Source: Aeromicrobium sp. Root472D3 (GTDB lineage Bacteria; Actinomycetota; Actinomycetes; Propionibacteriales; Nocardioidaceae). From it: DNA of 64,000 bases. The stretch lies in the NCBI RefSeq assembly GCF_001426485.1, contig NZ_LMET01000001.1:482844-546843 (forward strand), given 5' to 3'. Both the position numbers and the translations under genes were made by a program. Below the pieces are notes generated by a model. That model saw nothing but the letters and a program-made list of their open reading frames with translations, was not told the origin of the DNA and made no database searches. Of the stretch, positions 15,715 to 25,282 are shown piece by piece; position 1 is the first letter of the stretch, and each line of letters starts with the position of its first letter.

Positions 15715-17347
15715 CCGCTCGATCGCCCGCGCGAGCGCGTGGATGGCGCTCGGCACGATCGTCTCGCGCATCACCGGCTTCCTGCGCGCCGGTCTGCTCG
15801 CGGTCGTGATCGGCACCCAGCTGAACGGCGACCTGTTCGACATCGCGAACACGATCCCGAACACGCTCTACATCCTGCTGGCCGGCGGCGTCTTCAACGT
15901 CGTGCTGGTTCCCCAGCTCGTCCGGGCCATGAAGAACGACGACGACGGCGGCACCGCCTACGCCAACCGCGTCATCACCCTCGGCGTGCTGGTGCTCGGC
16001 ATCGGCACCCTCGTGCTGATGGTGCTCACGCCCGTCCTGCTGCGCATCGTCTTCGACGGAGACCTCTTCGAGCCCGAGAGGGCCGCGCAGCGTGACTCGG
16101 CCGAGCTGCTGATGCTGCTGTGCCTGCCGCAGGTCTTCTTCTACGGCGTCTTCGTGCTGACCGGGCAGGTGCTGAACGCCCGCGGCCGGTTCGGGCCGAT
16201 GATGTGGGCGCCGATCGTCAACAACGTCGTGGCCTGCGCCGTCATCGTCACCTACGCGGTGGTCTTCGGGACGAGCAACGGCGTCGACGGCTTCACGACG
16301 ACGCAGGGCCTCGTGCTGGGGCTCGGCTCGACGGGTGCCATCGCGCTGCAGGCGCTGGTGCTGCTCCCCTACCTGCGGCGGGCCGGTTTCCGGTTCCGGC
16401 CGCGGTTCGACTTCCGCGGCGTCGGCCTGCGGCACACCGCGCGGCTCGCCGGCTGGACGCTGCTGTTCATCCTGGTCAACCAGATCGCCTTCATCGTCGT
16501 GGCACGGCTCGCGACCAGCGCGACGATCGCGGGTGCGGCCGACGCCCAGAAGGCGGCGGGCTCGACGGTCTACAGCCTCGGCTACCTGATCAGCCAGCTC
16601 CCGCACGGCGTCATCACGGTCTCGCTCGCGACCGCCGTCATTCCGACCCTGGCGGCCCTCGCGTCCGACCGCGAGTACGACCGCTTCCGGCTCGAGCTGG
16701 GTCGCACGGTCCGCATCGCCCTCGTCATCGTGGCCCCCCTCGCCGTGGCGCTGGCGTGCCTCGGCCAGTCGGCGGCGGCGATCGCGGGTGGCCTGGGAGC
16801 CCTCGGGGGTAGCACGCTGGCGATCGGCCACACGATCCAGGCGTTCTCGCTGGCCACCGTCGCCTTCACGGTGCACTACCTGATGCTCCGCGGGTTCTAC
16901 GCCAACGAGGACAACAGGACGCCGTTCCTGATCCAGGTCGTCATCGCGACCGTCAACGTGGTCGTCGCGATCGTGCTCGTGCACCTCGTGGAGCCCGACC
17001 GCGTCGCGATGATGCTGGCCCTCTCGTACGGCATCGCGTACGTCGTGGGGTCGGTGCTGTCGGTGACGCTGCTGTCACGGGCGATCGGGCCCGTCGTCGA
17101 CCGCGAGATGCACTTCTTCATCCGCCGCATGGTCGTCGCGCTGGTGCTGACGGCCTTCGTGACGCTCGGCGTCGCCGCGGGCCTCGACGCCGTGGGGGTC
17201 GAGCCGCTGCGCGCCGTCGGGGGTGCCGTGACGACCGTGGTCGCCGGTCTCGCCGGCCTGGTCACCTTCGTCGCCGCCGCCCGGGTCGTCCGGCTCGACG
17301 AGCTGAGCCACCTGCTGACGTCGTTGCGCCGACGCGGCGGCGACTGA
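15707..17347 (+). CDS. murJ: Lipid II flippase MurJ
   Basis: A polytopic membrane protein of the MOP superfamily that moves lipid II across the cytoplasmic membrane. The 546 residues show about 14 hydrophobic helices. N-terminal family motifs are LGTIVSRITGFLRAGLLA and DLFDIANTIPNTLYILLAGGV (read in two parts), followed by VLVPQLVRA. I chose the ATG at 15707, which overlaps the DUF6049 stop. In mycobacteria a pseudokinase is fused to the MurJ C-terminus. Here MurJ ends after its last helices, and the pseudokinase is a separate gene 69 nt downstream. Confidence 0.93.
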   Translation: MTDRSIARASAWMALGTIVSRITGFLRAGLLAVVIGTQLNGDLFDIANTIPNTLYILLAGGVFNVVLVPQLVRAMKNDDDGGTAYANRVITLGVLVLGIGTLVLMVLTPVLLRIVFDGDLFEPERAAQRDSAELLMLLCLPQVFFYGVFVLTGQVLNARGRFGPMMWAPIVNNVVACAVIVTYAVVFGTSNGVDGFTTTQGLVLGLGSTGAIALQALVLLPYLRRAGFRFRPRFDFRGVGLRHTARLAGWTLLFILVNQIAFIVVARLATSATIAGAADAQKAAGSTVYSLGYLISQLPHGVITVSLATAVIPTLAALASDREYDRFRLELGRTVRIALVIVAPLAVALACLGQSAAAIAGGLGALGGSTLAIGHTIQAFSLATVAFTVHYLMLRGFYANEDNRTPFLIQVVIATVNVVVAIVLVHLVEPDRVAMMLALSYGIAYVVGSVLSVTLLSRAIGPVVDREMHFFIRRMVVALVLTAFVTLGVAAGLDAVGVEPLRAVGGAVTTVVAGLAGLVTFVAAARVVRLDELSHLLTSLRRRGGD

Positions 17348-17416
17348 GCCCGGTGCTCGCGCCCGATCCGTCTAGCATGGGCTCAGGCACGAGACGGGCG
17401 GACGAGAGGTGAGGGC

Positions 17417-18985
17417 ATGACCGAGCGGCGGTCACTGGCCTCCGGTGACGTCCTCGCCCGCCGCTACGAGCTGCAGGACCTCGTCAACGAGCGGCACGGC
17501 TCCTCGACGTGGCGCGCCCACGACCAGGTGCTGAACCGCAACGTCGGGCTCGAGATCATCTCGAGCGCCGATCCCCGCGCCGGGCACTTCCTCGACGCGG
17601 CCCGCGAGTCGACGTCCGTGACCGATCCCCGGTTCCTGCGGGTGCTCGACCTGATCGAGGACGAGCAGCGCCACCACCTCGTCGTCCGCGAGTGGGCCCG
17701 CGCCTTCCCGCTCGACCAGCTGCTGGCGCAGTCGCCCCTGCCCAACCGCCGCGCGGCCACGGTCGTCGCCGAGGTGGCCGAGGCGATGGCCCACGCCCAC
17801 GAGCACGGCGTCTACCACCGCCGGTTGACGCCCCACCAGGTGCTCCTGAAGCAGTCGGGTGCCGTCCGTGTCGTGGGTCTGGGGGTCGCGACGGCCCTGG
17901 CGCCGGTCGGGCGCCAGGACACGCTGTCGGACCTCCAGGCCTACGAGCAGCTCGACGTGCAGGCGATCGGCAAGCTGCTCTACGCGAGCGTGACGGGTCG
18001 GTGGCCGGGAGCCGATGTCGACGGCCTGGTCGCCGCGCCTGCCGAGCACGGTCGCCTGCTGCGTCCACGGCAGGTCAGGGCCGGCGTCTCCCGCGACATC
18101 GACACGATCGCCGACCGCATCCTCGGCTCCCCCCCGCGTCACCACGAGCCCCCGCTGCGCAAGGCGGCCGACATCGCCCACACGCTGCGGCTGTCGGGCG
18201 AGGACGACGACCTCCACGACGACCAGCCGAGCCTCGCGGCCATCTCGTCCCCCGACCTGTTGCGACTCGACCCCGTCATCGTCCCCGGCGGGCCCCCGCC
18301 GGGCCTCGAGCCACCGCGCCGGCGTCCGAAGGCGTTCGAGCCGGCACCCCCGACGACGTTCGAGCGCGGCAAGCAGAAGGCGCGCAGGGCCGCGAAGGGC
18401 GATCGGGGCCTGGTGCTGCTGGGCGTGGCGGGCGCGCTCGTGATCCTGTCGCTGCTGGGGTTCCTGGTCAGCCGGCAGACCGACCGCGCCGCCGACCCGA
18501 TCGACGACTCGTCGCCCGTGCGGGTGCTCCCCGTGCAGCGGGCCGTCGACTTCGACCCGCAGGGCGAGGACGGTCGCGAGAACCGTGACCAGGCGCGGCT
18601 CGCGATCGACGGGTTGCCGACCACGGGGTGGCAGACGTCGACGTACCTCGGCTCCCCCGAGCTCGGCGGCGTCAAGGACGGCGTCGGGCTCGTCCTCGAC
18701 CTCGGAGGTCTGCGCGAGGTCGACTCCCTGCGCCTGCGGCTCGCCGGATCACCCACCAGCATCGTGGTCTACGCCGCCTCGGAGGACACCGACCGCACGC
18801 CGAGGGTGCGACGGGGCCTGACCGACGTGGCGACGGTCGACTCGGCCGGTTCCGACGCCAGCATCTCGCTGCGCTCGGGCATCGTGACCCGCTACCTCGT
18901 GGTCTGGCTGACGTCGCTGCCCGAGGTCGAGCCCGGGGTCTTCCGCGGCGAGATCGACGACGTCGTGGTGCGCGGTCGTTCGTGA
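17417..18985 (+). CDS. Membrane pseudokinase with extracellular galactose-binding-like domain
   Basis: A 522-residue protein. An N-terminal kinase fold (about 1-265) has lost the key residues: the VAIK lysine position reads LEII, the HRD loop is HRR (YHRRLTPHQVLL), and DFG is replaced by GLG. It should not phosphorylate. A Pro-rich linker, one membrane helix (about 331-352) and an extracellular discoidin-like beta domain follow, with the motif AIDGLPTTGWQTS. This is the domain plan of the C-terminal half of mycobacterial MviN (Rv3910), which when phosphorylated by PknB recruits FhaA. Here it is free-standing, with a TAGCAT -10 candidate at 17373 and a GAGGTGAG ribosome-binding site. Confidence 0.85.
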   Translation: MTERRSLASGDVLARRYELQDLVNERHGSSTWRAHDQVLNRNVGLEIISSADPRAGHFLDAARESTSVTDPRFLRVLDLIEDEQRHHLVVREWARAFPLDQLLAQSPLPNRRAATVVAEVAEAMAHAHEHGVYHRRLTPHQVLLKQSGAVRVVGLGVATALAPVGRQDTLSDLQAYEQLDVQAIGKLLYASVTGRWPGADVDGLVAAPAEHGRLLRPRQVRAGVSRDIDTIADRILGSPPRHHEPPLRKAADIAHTLRLSGEDDDLHDDQPSLAAISSPDLLRLDPVIVPGGPPPGLEPPRRRPKAFEPAPPTTFERGKQKARRAAKGDRGLVLLGVAGALVILSLLGFLVSRQTDRAADPIDDSSPVRVLPVQRAVDFDPQGEDGRENRDQARLAIDGLPTTGWQTSTYLGSPELGGVKDGVGLVLDLGGLREVDSLRLRLAGSPTSIVVYAASEDTDRTPRVRRGLTDVATVDSAGSDASISLRSGIVTRYLVVWLTSLPEVEPGVFRGEIDDVVVRGRS

Positions 18986-19006
18986 CCTGCACGCGGGGCG
19001 GCCGAT

Positions 19007-19033
19007 GGAATGTCTGGCACCTAGAATTCGTTG
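19007..19033 (+). promoter_or_regulatory. SigR/SigH-type redox promoter for trxBA
   Basis: GGAAT at 19007-19011 and GTTG at 19030-19033 are separated by exactly 18 nt. This matches the SigR/SigH consensus GGAAT-N18/19-GTT that drives thioredoxin genes during disulfide stress in Streptomyces and Mycobacterium. It lies 60 nt upstream of the trxB start. Confidence 0.8.
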
Positions 19034-19093
19034 ACATCCACGCATCCGGTCATCGCACCGGCCACCATCTCACCACCCAGCAGAGGGATCTCC

Positions 19094-20077
19094 ATGAGTG
19101 ACGACGTTCGCAACCTCATCATCATCGGCTCGGGTCCGTCGGGCTACACCGCGGCCATCTACGCGGCCCGCGCCAACCTCGAGCCGCTCGTGTTCGAGGG
19201 CTCGGTGACGGCCGGTGGTGCCCTGATGAACACGACCGACGTCGAGAACTTCCCCGGCTACCCCGACGGCATCATGGGCCCCGAGCTCATGGACAAGCTG
19301 CGCGCGCAGGCCGAGCGCTTCGGCGCCGAGCTCGTCACCGACGACGTCACGTCGGTCGACCTGACCGGCGACGTCAAGACCGTCCACCTCGACGACGGCA
19401 GCACGTACCGCGCGAAGGCCGTCGTCCTGGCGATGGGCTCGGGCTACCGCAAGCTCGGCGTGGACGGCGAGGACCGTCTGTCGGGCCACGGCGTCTCGTG
19501 GTGCGCGACGTGCGACGGCTTCTTCTTCCGCGAGCAGAACATCGTGGTCGTCGGTGGTGGCGACTCCGCCCTCGAGGAGGCGACGTTCCTGACGCGCTTC
19601 GCCTCCAAGGTCACGATGGTCGTCCGTCGTGACGAGCTGCGCGGCTCGAAGATCATGCAGGACCGTGCGATCGGCAACGACAAGATCGAGATCGCCTGGA
19701 ACTCCGAGGTCGCCGAGATCATCGGCGACGACAAGCTCGAGGCCCTCACGCTGCGCGACACCGTGACGGGCGAGACGCGGCGCCTCGACGCGACGGGCCT
19801 GTTCATCGCGATCGGCCACGACCCGCGCTCCGAGCTCCTGACGGGACAGGTCGACCTCGATGACGAGGGCTACGTCCTGGTCGAGGCCGGCTCCACCGCG
19901 ACCAACGTGACCGGCGTCTTCGCCGCCGGCGACCTGGTCGACCACACCTACCGCCAGGCCATCACGGCCGCCGGCACGGGCTGCGCGGCAGCCCTCGACG
20001 CCGAGCGCTTCCTCGCCGACATCGACTCCGCGGGCGAGCCCGCCACGGACGTCGCGATGGCGCAGTGGGCGGAATAA
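19094..20077 (+). CDS. trxB: Thioredoxin-disulfide reductase
   Basis: An NADPH- and FAD-dependent cytoplasmic enzyme that reduces thioredoxin. The 327-residue sequence shows the FAD motif [18 protein letters not shown], the redox-active [10 protein letters not shown] (cysteines about 137 and 140), the NADPH motif [14 protein letters not shown] and the C-terminal FAD contact [17 protein letters not shown] chose the ATG at 19094 with AGAGGG upstream. An upstream in-frame start at 19031 would lie inside the promoter. It is followed by trxA after 48 nt, as one SigR-type operon. Confidence 0.96.
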   Translation: MSDDVRNLIIIGSGPSGYTAAIYAARANLEPLVFEGSVTAGGALMNTTDVENFPGYPDGIMGPELMDKLRAQAERFGAELVTDDVTSVDLTGDVKTVHLDDGSTYRAKAVVLAMGSGYRKLGVDGEDRLSGHGVSWCATCDGFFFREQNIVVVGGGDSALEEATFLTRFASKVTMVVRRDELRGSKIMQDRAIGNDKIEIAWNSEVAEIIGDDKLEALTLRDTVTGETRRLDATGLFIAIGHDPRSELLTGQVDLDDEGYVLVEAGSTATNVTGVFAAGDLVDHTYRQAITAAGTGCAAALDAERFLADIDSAGEPATDVAMAQWAE

Positions 20078-20125
20078 CCAGCCCTCCCCGACGTTCACCT
20101 GTACACAGACCCTAAGGAGCACCCC

Positions 20126-20458
20126 ATGGCAGAATCCACCCTCGCCGCGGTCACCGACGCGAACTTCGACGAGCTCGTCCTCCAGGCCGACGGCCCCGTG
20201 CTGGTCGACTTCTGGGCCAGCTGGTGCGGCCCGTGCCGTCAGCTCGCCCCGATCCTCGAGGAGATCGCCACCGAGAAGGGCGAGAAGCTCACGATCCTGA
20301 AGATGGACGCCGACGCCAACCCCGTCACGCCGGCGCAGTACCGCGTGACCGGCCTGCCGACCATGAACCTGTACTACAAGGGCGAGGTCGTGAAGTCGAT
20401 CGTCGGCGTGCGTCCCAAGAGCGCGATCCTGAACGACCTGAACGAGTACACCAGCTGA
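20126..20458 (+). CDS. trxA: Thioredoxin
   Basis: A 110-residue classical thioredoxin that passes reducing power to cytoplasmic protein disulfides. The active site is WCGPC (cysteines about 34 and 37), followed by the YRVTGLPTMNLYYKGE segment containing the cis-proline. TAAGGAG stands before the ATG. It shares the trxB operon and ends at a strong intrinsic terminator. Confidence 0.97.
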   Translation: MAESTLAAVTDANFDELVLQADGPVLVDFWASWCGPCRQLAPILEEIATEKGEKLTILKMDADANPVTPAQYRVTGLPTMNLYYKGEVVKSIVGVRPKSAILNDLNEYTS

Positions 20459-20475
20459 TCCATCGCTGACGACGA

Positions 20476-20507
20476 AGCCCGGCATCCTGACGGATGCCGG
20501 GCTTTTT
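20476..20507 (+). terminator. Intrinsic terminator after trxA
   Basis: A 12-bp perfect stem (AGCCCGGCATCC / GGATGCCGGGCT) with a TGAC loop is followed by TTTTTC. It separates the trxBA operon from the convergent parAB operon. An unusually AT-rich stretch (about 20516-20560) follows, and I see no gene in it. Confidence 0.92.
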
Positions 20508-20558
20508 CGTGTCGCCAGATCAATATGTCGACATCTCTACTTGTTGCTATATCGCTGA

Positions 20559-21452
20559 TCAGGGCGACTTCTTCGGGTCCATCATCTTGACGATGCGCTC
20601 GAGGTCGTCGATCGTGGCGAACTCGACGGTGATGCGTCCCTTCGACCGGCCGAGGTCGACCTTGACGCGGGTGTCGTACCGCTCCGACAGCCGGGCGGCC
20701 AGATCGGCCAGCCGTGGGGCCGACGCCTTCGCCGACTGACGAGCGGCGGGGCGCTTGGCCGCGTCGGGACCGACCGTGACGATCTCCTCGAGGGCGCGCA
20801 CCGAGAGCCCCTCGGCCACGACCCGCGTGGCCAGGCGATCCTGGATCTCCGGGTTGGCGACGCTGACCAGCGCGCGGGCGTGGCCGGCCGACAGCACCCC
20901 GGCGGCGACGCGGCGCTGCACCGTCGGCGTCAGCTTCAGCAGTCGCAGCGTGTTGCTGATCTGCGGTCGTGAGCGTCCGATGCGGTCGGCGAGCTCCTCG
21001 TGCGTGCACCCGAAGTCCTCCAGCAGCTGCTGGTACGCCGACGCCTCCTCGAGCGGGTTGAGCTGCGAGCGGTGCAGGTTCTCGAGCAACGCGTCGCGCA
21101 GCAGGTCCTCGTCGGACGTCTCGCGCACGATCGCGCCGATCGTCTCCAGACCCGCCTTGCCGCTGGCCCGCCAGCGACGCTCCCCCATGATGAGCTCGTA
21201 GCGGTCCTTGGCGACCTCGCGGACGACGACCGGCTGGAGCAGGCCCACCTCCTTGATGGAGTGGACCAGCTCGGCCATGTGGTCCTCGTCGAACACCTGG
21301 CGCGGCTGACGGGGGTTCGCGACGATCTGGCCCAACGGGATCTCGGCGAACCGTGCGCCCTCGATCTCCTTGAGGCCTGACGCCGCGGCGTCGGCCGAGC
21401 TGGACGGGATGAGGGACTCGAGCCCCCGGCCCAGTCCGCGACGTGTGCTCAT
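20559..21452 (-). CDS. parB: Chromosome-partitioning protein ParB
   Basis: A parS-binding CTP switch that spreads on DNA near the origin and recruits SMC and ParA. It has 297 residues. The N-terminal [16 protein letters not shown]arA-contact peptide and the conserved GERRWRA box are present, then [12 protein letters not shown], a helix-turn-helix around [20 protein letters not shown] and a C-terminal dimer domain. The ATG overlaps the parA stop by 4 nt, so the two are coupled. Three parS-like sites lie within 12 kb. Confidence 0.95.
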   Translation of the reverse strand: MSTRRGLGRGLESLIPSSSADAAASGLKEIEGARFAEIPLGQIVANPRQPRQVFDEDHMAELVHSIKEVGLLQPVVVREVAKDRYELIMGERRWRASGKAGLETIGAIVRETSDEDLLRDALLENLHRSQLNPLEEASAYQQLLEDFGCTHEELADRIGRSRPQISNTLRLLKLTPTVQRRVAAGVLSAGHARALVSVANPEIQDRLATRVVAEGLSVRALEEIVTVGPDAAKRPAARQSAKASAPRLADLAARLSERYDTRVKVDLGRSKGRITVEFATIDDLERIVKMMDPKKSP

Positions 21453-22417
21453 CGGGTGGCTCCCTTGCTCCCGGCCAACGCGATCTCGCGCGCGGCCTCC
21501 AGGTAGGACAGCGCCCCGGACGAGGTGCCGTCGTAGGTGATGACGGACTGCTGGTAGCTCGGTGCCTCCGAGATGCGGACCGAGCGCGGGATCGGCGTCG
21601 TGATGACCTTCTCGGCGAAGTGACCGCGCACCTCCTCGGCGACGCCGGCCGACAGCCGCGTGCGACCGTCGTACATCGTCAGCAGGACCGTGGTGATCTC
21701 GAGCTTGGGGTTCAGGTGGGCTCGGATCAGATCGATGTTGCGGATCAGCTGACCCAGGCCCTCGAGTGCGTAGTACTCGCACTGAATCGGGATCAGCACC
21801 TCGCGCCCGGCGACCATCGCGTTGACCGTCAGCAGGCCCAGCGAGGGCGGGCAGTCGATCAGCACGTAGTCGATGCGGTCACCTACCGCCTCGCAGTCCT
21901 TGAGGTACGACTGCAGGGCACGGTCGAGTCGTGACTCCCGTGCCACCAGCGAGACGAGCTCGATCTCCGCGCCGGCGAGGTCGATCGAGGCCGGCAGCAC
22001 CGTGAGCCCGGGGATGTCGGGACACGGCTTGACGAGCTCGTCGAGGTCGACGCCCTCGACGATCGCCTCGTAGACCCCGGGAGTGCCTTCGGAGTGCGGG
22101 ACGTTGAGGGCCGTCGACGCATTGCCCTGGGGGTCGAGGTCGACCACGAGGACCCGAAGGCCCTTCAGCGCGAGGGCGGCGGCGACGTTGACGGTGGTCG
22201 TGGTCTTGCCCACGCCACCCTTCTGGTTCGCGACGACGAAGACCCGTGAGTGCACGGGGCGCTCGAACCGCTGGATCGCCGATGCGCGCTGCAGCAGGGA
22301 GACGTGCTGCTGGGCGGCGGCCGCCAGGGGAGTCGAGTCGTCATTCGACGGCACCGGGACGCTGTAGGTGGATGCGGCGGTGGGCGGTGTGCGGCGGGTG
22401 GGCTGCTGGTCGTTCAT
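21449..22417 (-). CDS. parA: Chromosome-partitioning ATPase ParA
   Basis: A 322-residue Walker-type ATPase that moves ParB-bound origins. The deviant Walker A motif is [13 protein letters not shown], with the DLDPQGNAS and [13 protein letters not shown] motifs downstream. An N-terminal extension of about 60 residues precedes the ATPase core, as in other actinobacterial ParA proteins (Soj). A parS site lies just upstream, between this gene and rsmG, which would place ParB at its own operon. Confidence 0.95.
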   Translation of the reverse strand: MNDQQPTRRTPPTAASTYSVPVPSNDDSTPLAAAAQQHVSLLQRASAIQRFERPVHSRVFVVANQKGGVGKTTTTVNVAAALALKGLRVLVVDLDPQGNASTALNVPHSEGTPGVYEAIVEGVDLDELVKPCPDIPGLTVLPASIDLAGAEIELVSLVARESRLDRALQSYLKDCEAVGDRIDYVLIDCPPSLGLLTVNAMVAGREVLIPIQCEYYALEGLGQLIRNIDLIRAHLNPKLEITTVLLTMYDGRTRLSAGVAEEVRGHFAEKVITTPIPRSVRISEAPSYQQSVITYDGTSSGALSYLEAAREIALAGSKGATR

Positions 22418-22431
22418 GCCTGCCCCTTCAT

Positions 22432-22447
22432 CGTTTCACGTGAAACA
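22432..22447. promoter_or_regulatory. parS site 1
   Basis: CGTTTCACGTGAAACA differs from the general parS consensus TGTTTCACGTGAAACA at one edge base and contains a perfect 14-bp palindrome. It occupies the 34-nt gap between rsmG and parA. Confidence 0.93.
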
Positions 22448-22451
22448 TGGC

Positions 22452-23099
22452 TCACTTGGTGACCTCCACGACGGTGGTCGGCACGTCGCCGTTCTCGTAC
22501 GTCGTCACCACGATAGACGTCGCGCCGAGGCGGTGGAGCGTGGCCGTCGCGACCTCGACCTCGTCGGCCGCCGACCGGCCCTTCATCGCCAGCATGACGC
22601 CGCCGGGGGACACCAGCGGCATGCACCAGCGACCGAGCTTGTCGAGGGCGGCGACCGCGCGGGCCGTGACCACGTCGAACGACGCGGTGACGTCCTCGGC
22701 GCGACTGCGCAGCACCTCCACGTTGCTCAGACCGAGCCGGGCGACGACGTCGTCGAGGAACGTGGTGCGGCGCAGCAGGGGCTCGATCAACGTCACGCGG
22801 AGGTCCGGCCGCGCGATGGCCCAGACCAGGCCGGGCAGACCGGCACCGGTGCCGACGTCGGCGACGGACGCGCCGTGGGGCACGCGTGGCGCCACGACGG
22901 CCGAGTTCATCAGGTGGCGATCCCACAGGCGGGGGACCTCACGAGGACCGATCAGGCCCTTGACCACACCGTCCGTCGCCAGGATCTCGGCGTACTGCTC
23001 GGCCAGGTGCATCCGGGACGCGAACACCCCCGCCGCGTGCGGCGGGGGTGTTCCACGTGAAACATCGCCGATCTCCGGGGAGTCGGGGGAGTCAGACAT
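22452..23099 (-). CDS. rsmG: 16S rRNA (guanine(527)-N7)-methyltransferase
   Basis: This enzyme methylates G527 of 16S rRNA using SAM; loss confers low-level streptomycin resistance in related bacteria. The 215-residue protein shows the GidB motifs DRHLMNSAVV, the SAM-binding VADVGTGAGLPGLV, LIEPLLRRTTFL and VVTARAVAALDKL. It belongs to the conserved yidC-jag-rsmG-parAB order. Its first codons overlap a parS site (23049-23064), which therefore also encodes residues of the N-terminal tail. Confidence 0.95.
   Translation of the reverse strand: MSDSPDSPEIGDVSRGTPPPHAAGVFASRMHLAEQYAEILATDGVVKGLIGPREVPRLWDRHLMNSAVVAPRVPHGASVADVGTGAGLPGLVWAIARPDLRVTLIEPLLRRTTFLDDVVARLGLSNVEVLRSRAEDVTASFDVVTARAVAALDKLGRWCMPLVSPGGVMLAMKGRSAADEVEVATATLHRLGATSIVVTTYENGDVPTTVVEVTK
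23049..23064. promoter_or_regulatory. parS site 2, inside the rsmG coding region
   Basis: TGTTCCACGTGAAACA has one mismatch to TGTTTCACGTGAAACA. It lies about 12 codons into rsmG, in the poorly conserved N-terminal tail, where it does not disturb the methyltransferase core. Confidence 0.9.
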
Positions 23100-23107
23100 C
23101 GGGATGA

Positions 23108-23578
23108 CTACTCACCCGCCGAGTGCACGACGACGTACCGGTGAGGCTCGGTGCCGTCCGAGGAGCTCTCGAGGCCTGCCTCGGCGACGGCGTCGTGCAC
23201 CACCTTGCGCTCGAACGGCGTCATGGGGTCGAGCGACACCGAGGTCTCGCCACCCTTGACCGACTCGATGGCTGTCTGGGCGATCGCCACCAGCTCGGTG
23301 CGACGGGCCGCGCGGAACCCCGCGACGTCCAGCATCAGCCGGCTGCGCTCGCCCGTCTCGCGGTAGACCGCCAGCCGCGTCAGCTCCTGCAGGGCGTCGA
23401 GCACCTCGCCGTCACGCCCGACCAGGTGGTCGAGATTGCCTCCGACCACCTCGACCGCGGCGCGATCACCGTCCACGTCCATGTCGATGTCACCGTCAAG
23501 ATCCGCGATGTCGAGCAGACCCTCGAGGAAGTCGGCGGCGATGTCGCCCTCGTTCTCCAGCTTCGCGGCGTCGGTCAT
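23108..23578 (-). CDS. Jag/KhpB-like RNA-binding protein (KH and R3H domains)
   Basis: A 156-residue cytoplasmic nucleic-acid-binding protein. After an acidic N-terminus there is a KH-like segment containing VVGGNLDHLVGRDGEVLDAL. A C-terminal R3H domain follows, with MTPFERKVVHDAVAE and GTEPHRYVVV. It is the KhpB/Jag partner always encoded after yidC in this neighbourhood and overlaps the yidC stop by 4 nt. A role as an RNA chaperone is known for the family; targets here are unknown. Confidence 0.9.
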   Translation of the reverse strand: MTDAAKLENEGDIAADFLEGLLDIADLDGDIDMDVDGDRAAVEVVGGNLDHLVGRDGEVLDALQELTRLAVYRETGERSRLMLDVAGFRAARRTELVAIAQTAIESVKGGETSVSLDPMTPFERKVVHDAVAEAGLESSSDGTEPHRYVVVHSAGE

Positions 23579-24669
23579 GACGTGCCACCCTTCTTCGGGT
23601 CGTCCGTGGGGTTCTTCTTCGGCGTGTTCTTGGGGTCCTGGGCCGTGATGTCCGGCTTCTTCTTCGCCACGGGCTTCTGCTGGGGCTTCTTGGCCGGGTT
23701 CGGCTTCTGCTGTCCGTTGCCCGGCTGCGCCGGCTTCTTGCGCTGGCTGCGCGGCTGGTTCTTCGGCTGGGCACGGGGAGCGGGCTTGGGGCCCTCCTCG
23801 ATCTCGGGCTTCAGCGGGTCCTCCGCGACGTCCTTGCCGCGCTTCTTGTCGCGATCCTGCTTGGCCTTGAACGCCGGCGTGCCGGGCGCGGGGTTGTTAC
23901 GGATGACGTAGAACTGCTGGCCCATCGTCCAGAAGTTCGACGTGGTCCAGTAGAAGAGCACACCCAGGGGGAAGGCCACGCCGCCGACGGCGAACACGAC
24001 CGGCAGCACGTAGAGGAGCAGCTTCTGCTGCTGCGCGTACTGACCCGTCATGGCGTCGGCCGGCATGTTCTTGCTCATCAGCTGGCGCTGCGTCGTGAAC
24101 TGCGTGATGCACATGATCACGACGAGCGACATCGTGATGATCTTGGTCTCGATCTCGCTGCTGCTGACGAAGGTGTCGGCGATGCGGGCACCCAGCAGCA
24201 CGGCCTCCTTCAGCGACTCGGCGTCGGCGCCGTCGAGGAAGCCGCGCGCTCCCTCAGCGCCGTTCTTGGCGGCCTGGTCGATCACGCGGAACAGCGCGAA
24301 GAAGATCGGCATCTGCAGGATCAGCGGCAGGCACGACGCGAACGGGTTGGTGCCCGTCTCCTTCCAGAGCTTCATCTGCTCCTGGGTCAGGCGCTCCCGG
24401 TCGTGCTTGTACTTCTGCTGCAGGGCCTTGATCTGCGGCTGCAGCAGCTGCATGTTGCGGCTCGACTTGATCTGCTTGACGAACAGCGGGATCAGCAGCG
24501 TGCGGATCGTGATCGTCAGGCCGATGATCGACAGCGCCCAGGTCCACCCGGAGTCACCGGAGAGCCCGACGGTCTCGAAGATCTTGTGCCAGACCAGCAG
24601 GATCCCCGACACGGCGTAGTACAGAGGCGTCATGATGGCGCCGCCGATGTCGCCTAGGAAGCCGAACAT
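23575..24669 (-). CDS. yidC: Membrane protein insertase YidC
   Basis: This protein inserts and folds inner-membrane proteins, alone or with SecYEG. It has 364 residues in the short Gram-positive form, without a large periplasmic domain. Transmembrane segments include [21 protein letters not shown], with the conserved [20 protein letters not shown] cytoplasmic loop (read in two parts). [14 protein letters not shown] follows near the end. A long basic Lys/Pro/Gln-rich tail (about 290-364) probably touches the ribosome. AGGAGA precedes the ATG. Confidence 0.94.
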   Translation of the reverse strand: MFGFLGDIGGAIMTPLYYAVSGILLVWHKIFETVGLSGDSGWTWALSIIGLTITIRTLLIPLFVKQIKSSRNMQLLQPQIKALQQKYKHDRERLTQEQMKLWKETGTNPFASCLPLILQMPIFFALFRVIDQAAKNGAEGARGFLDGADAESLKEAVLLGARIADTFVSSSEIETKIITMSLVVIMCITQFTTQRQLMSKNMPADAMTGQYAQQQKLLLYVLPVVFAVGGVAFPLGVLFYWTTSNFWTMGQQFYVIRNNPAPGTPAFKAKQDRDKKRGKDVAEDPLKPEIEEGPKPAPRAQPKNQPRSQRKKPAQPGNGQQKPNPAKKPQQKPVAKKKPDITAQDPKNTPKKNPTDDPKKGGTS

Positions 24670-24938
24670 TGTTCTCCTCTACGTGACTGCGGAACCGGGT
24701 CGTAGCCGCCCGCGCTCCAGGGGTGGCATCGCAGGACGCGACGACCCGCGAGCCAGGAACCGCGCACCGCTCCATGAGTCTCCACGGCCTGCAAAGCGTA
24801 GGCCGAACAGGTCGGATGGTAGCGGCACACCTGGCCGTACAACGGGCTGATGGCGAATCGGTACGCCCTCAGCATCCAGATCAGGACGATCGCGGGCGGG
24901 GAGCCCCGCCTCATCGACACGTCGACCTCACCGGGCAC
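24654..24938 (-). CDS. yidD: Membrane protein insertion efficiency factor YidD
   Basis: A small (up to 94 residues) amphipathic protein of the YidD family, linked to YidC-dependent insertion. The family core [30 protein letters not shown] (read as two halves) with its three cysteines, and [14 protein letters not shown], are intact. The start is uncertain: GTG at 24938 overlaps the rnpA end by 11 nt, while GTG at 24920 or ATG at 24914 would also keep the core. It overlaps the start of yidC. Confidence 0.9.
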   Translation of the reverse strand: MPGEVDVSMRRGSPPAIVLIWMLRAYRFAISPLYGQVCRYHPTCSAYALQAVETHGAVRGSWLAGRRVLRCHPWSAGGYDPVPQSRRGEQCSAS

Positions 24939-25278
24939 CGGACCGCCGCAGTGCGGCGTCGAGGTGCTCGGCCAGGGTTGCCGACGCGGCGGCGTGGGAC
25001 GCCGGCAGCGCTCGCACGACGACGCGCGATCCGGGCGGCAGGCTCTCGACGCGGTCGCGCATCAGGTGCCGCAGCCGCCGCTTGACGCGGTTGCGCTCCA
25101 CCGCCGACCCGACGGCCTTGCTCACGACGAAACCGACGGACGTTGGTCCGTCGGTTCCGGTGGCGCGTGCGCCGAGCACGACATGGGTGACGAGAGTCGG
25201 CTGCGAACCCCTGGCGCCACGACGGATCGTGTGCCGGAAGTCCTCGCCGCTGCGCATGCGGTGACCGCGTGCGAGCAA
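24928..25278 (-). CDS. rnpA: Ribonuclease P protein component
   Basis: The protein subunit that helps the M1 RNA mature tRNA 5' ends. It has 116 residues with the RNase P signature [13 protein letters not shown] and an N-terminal RMRSGEDF motif. The start is a TTG at 25278, giving the family-like MLARGHRMR. Only 4 nt separate it from the rpmH stop, so translation is probably coupled. Confidence 0.93.
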   Translation of the reverse strand: MLARGHRMRSGEDFRHTIRRGARGSQPTLVTHVVLGARATGTDGPTSVGFVVSKAVGSAVERNRVKRRLRHLMRDRVESLPPGSRVVVRALPASHAAASATLAEHLDAALRRSGAR

Positions 25279-25282
25279 CGGC

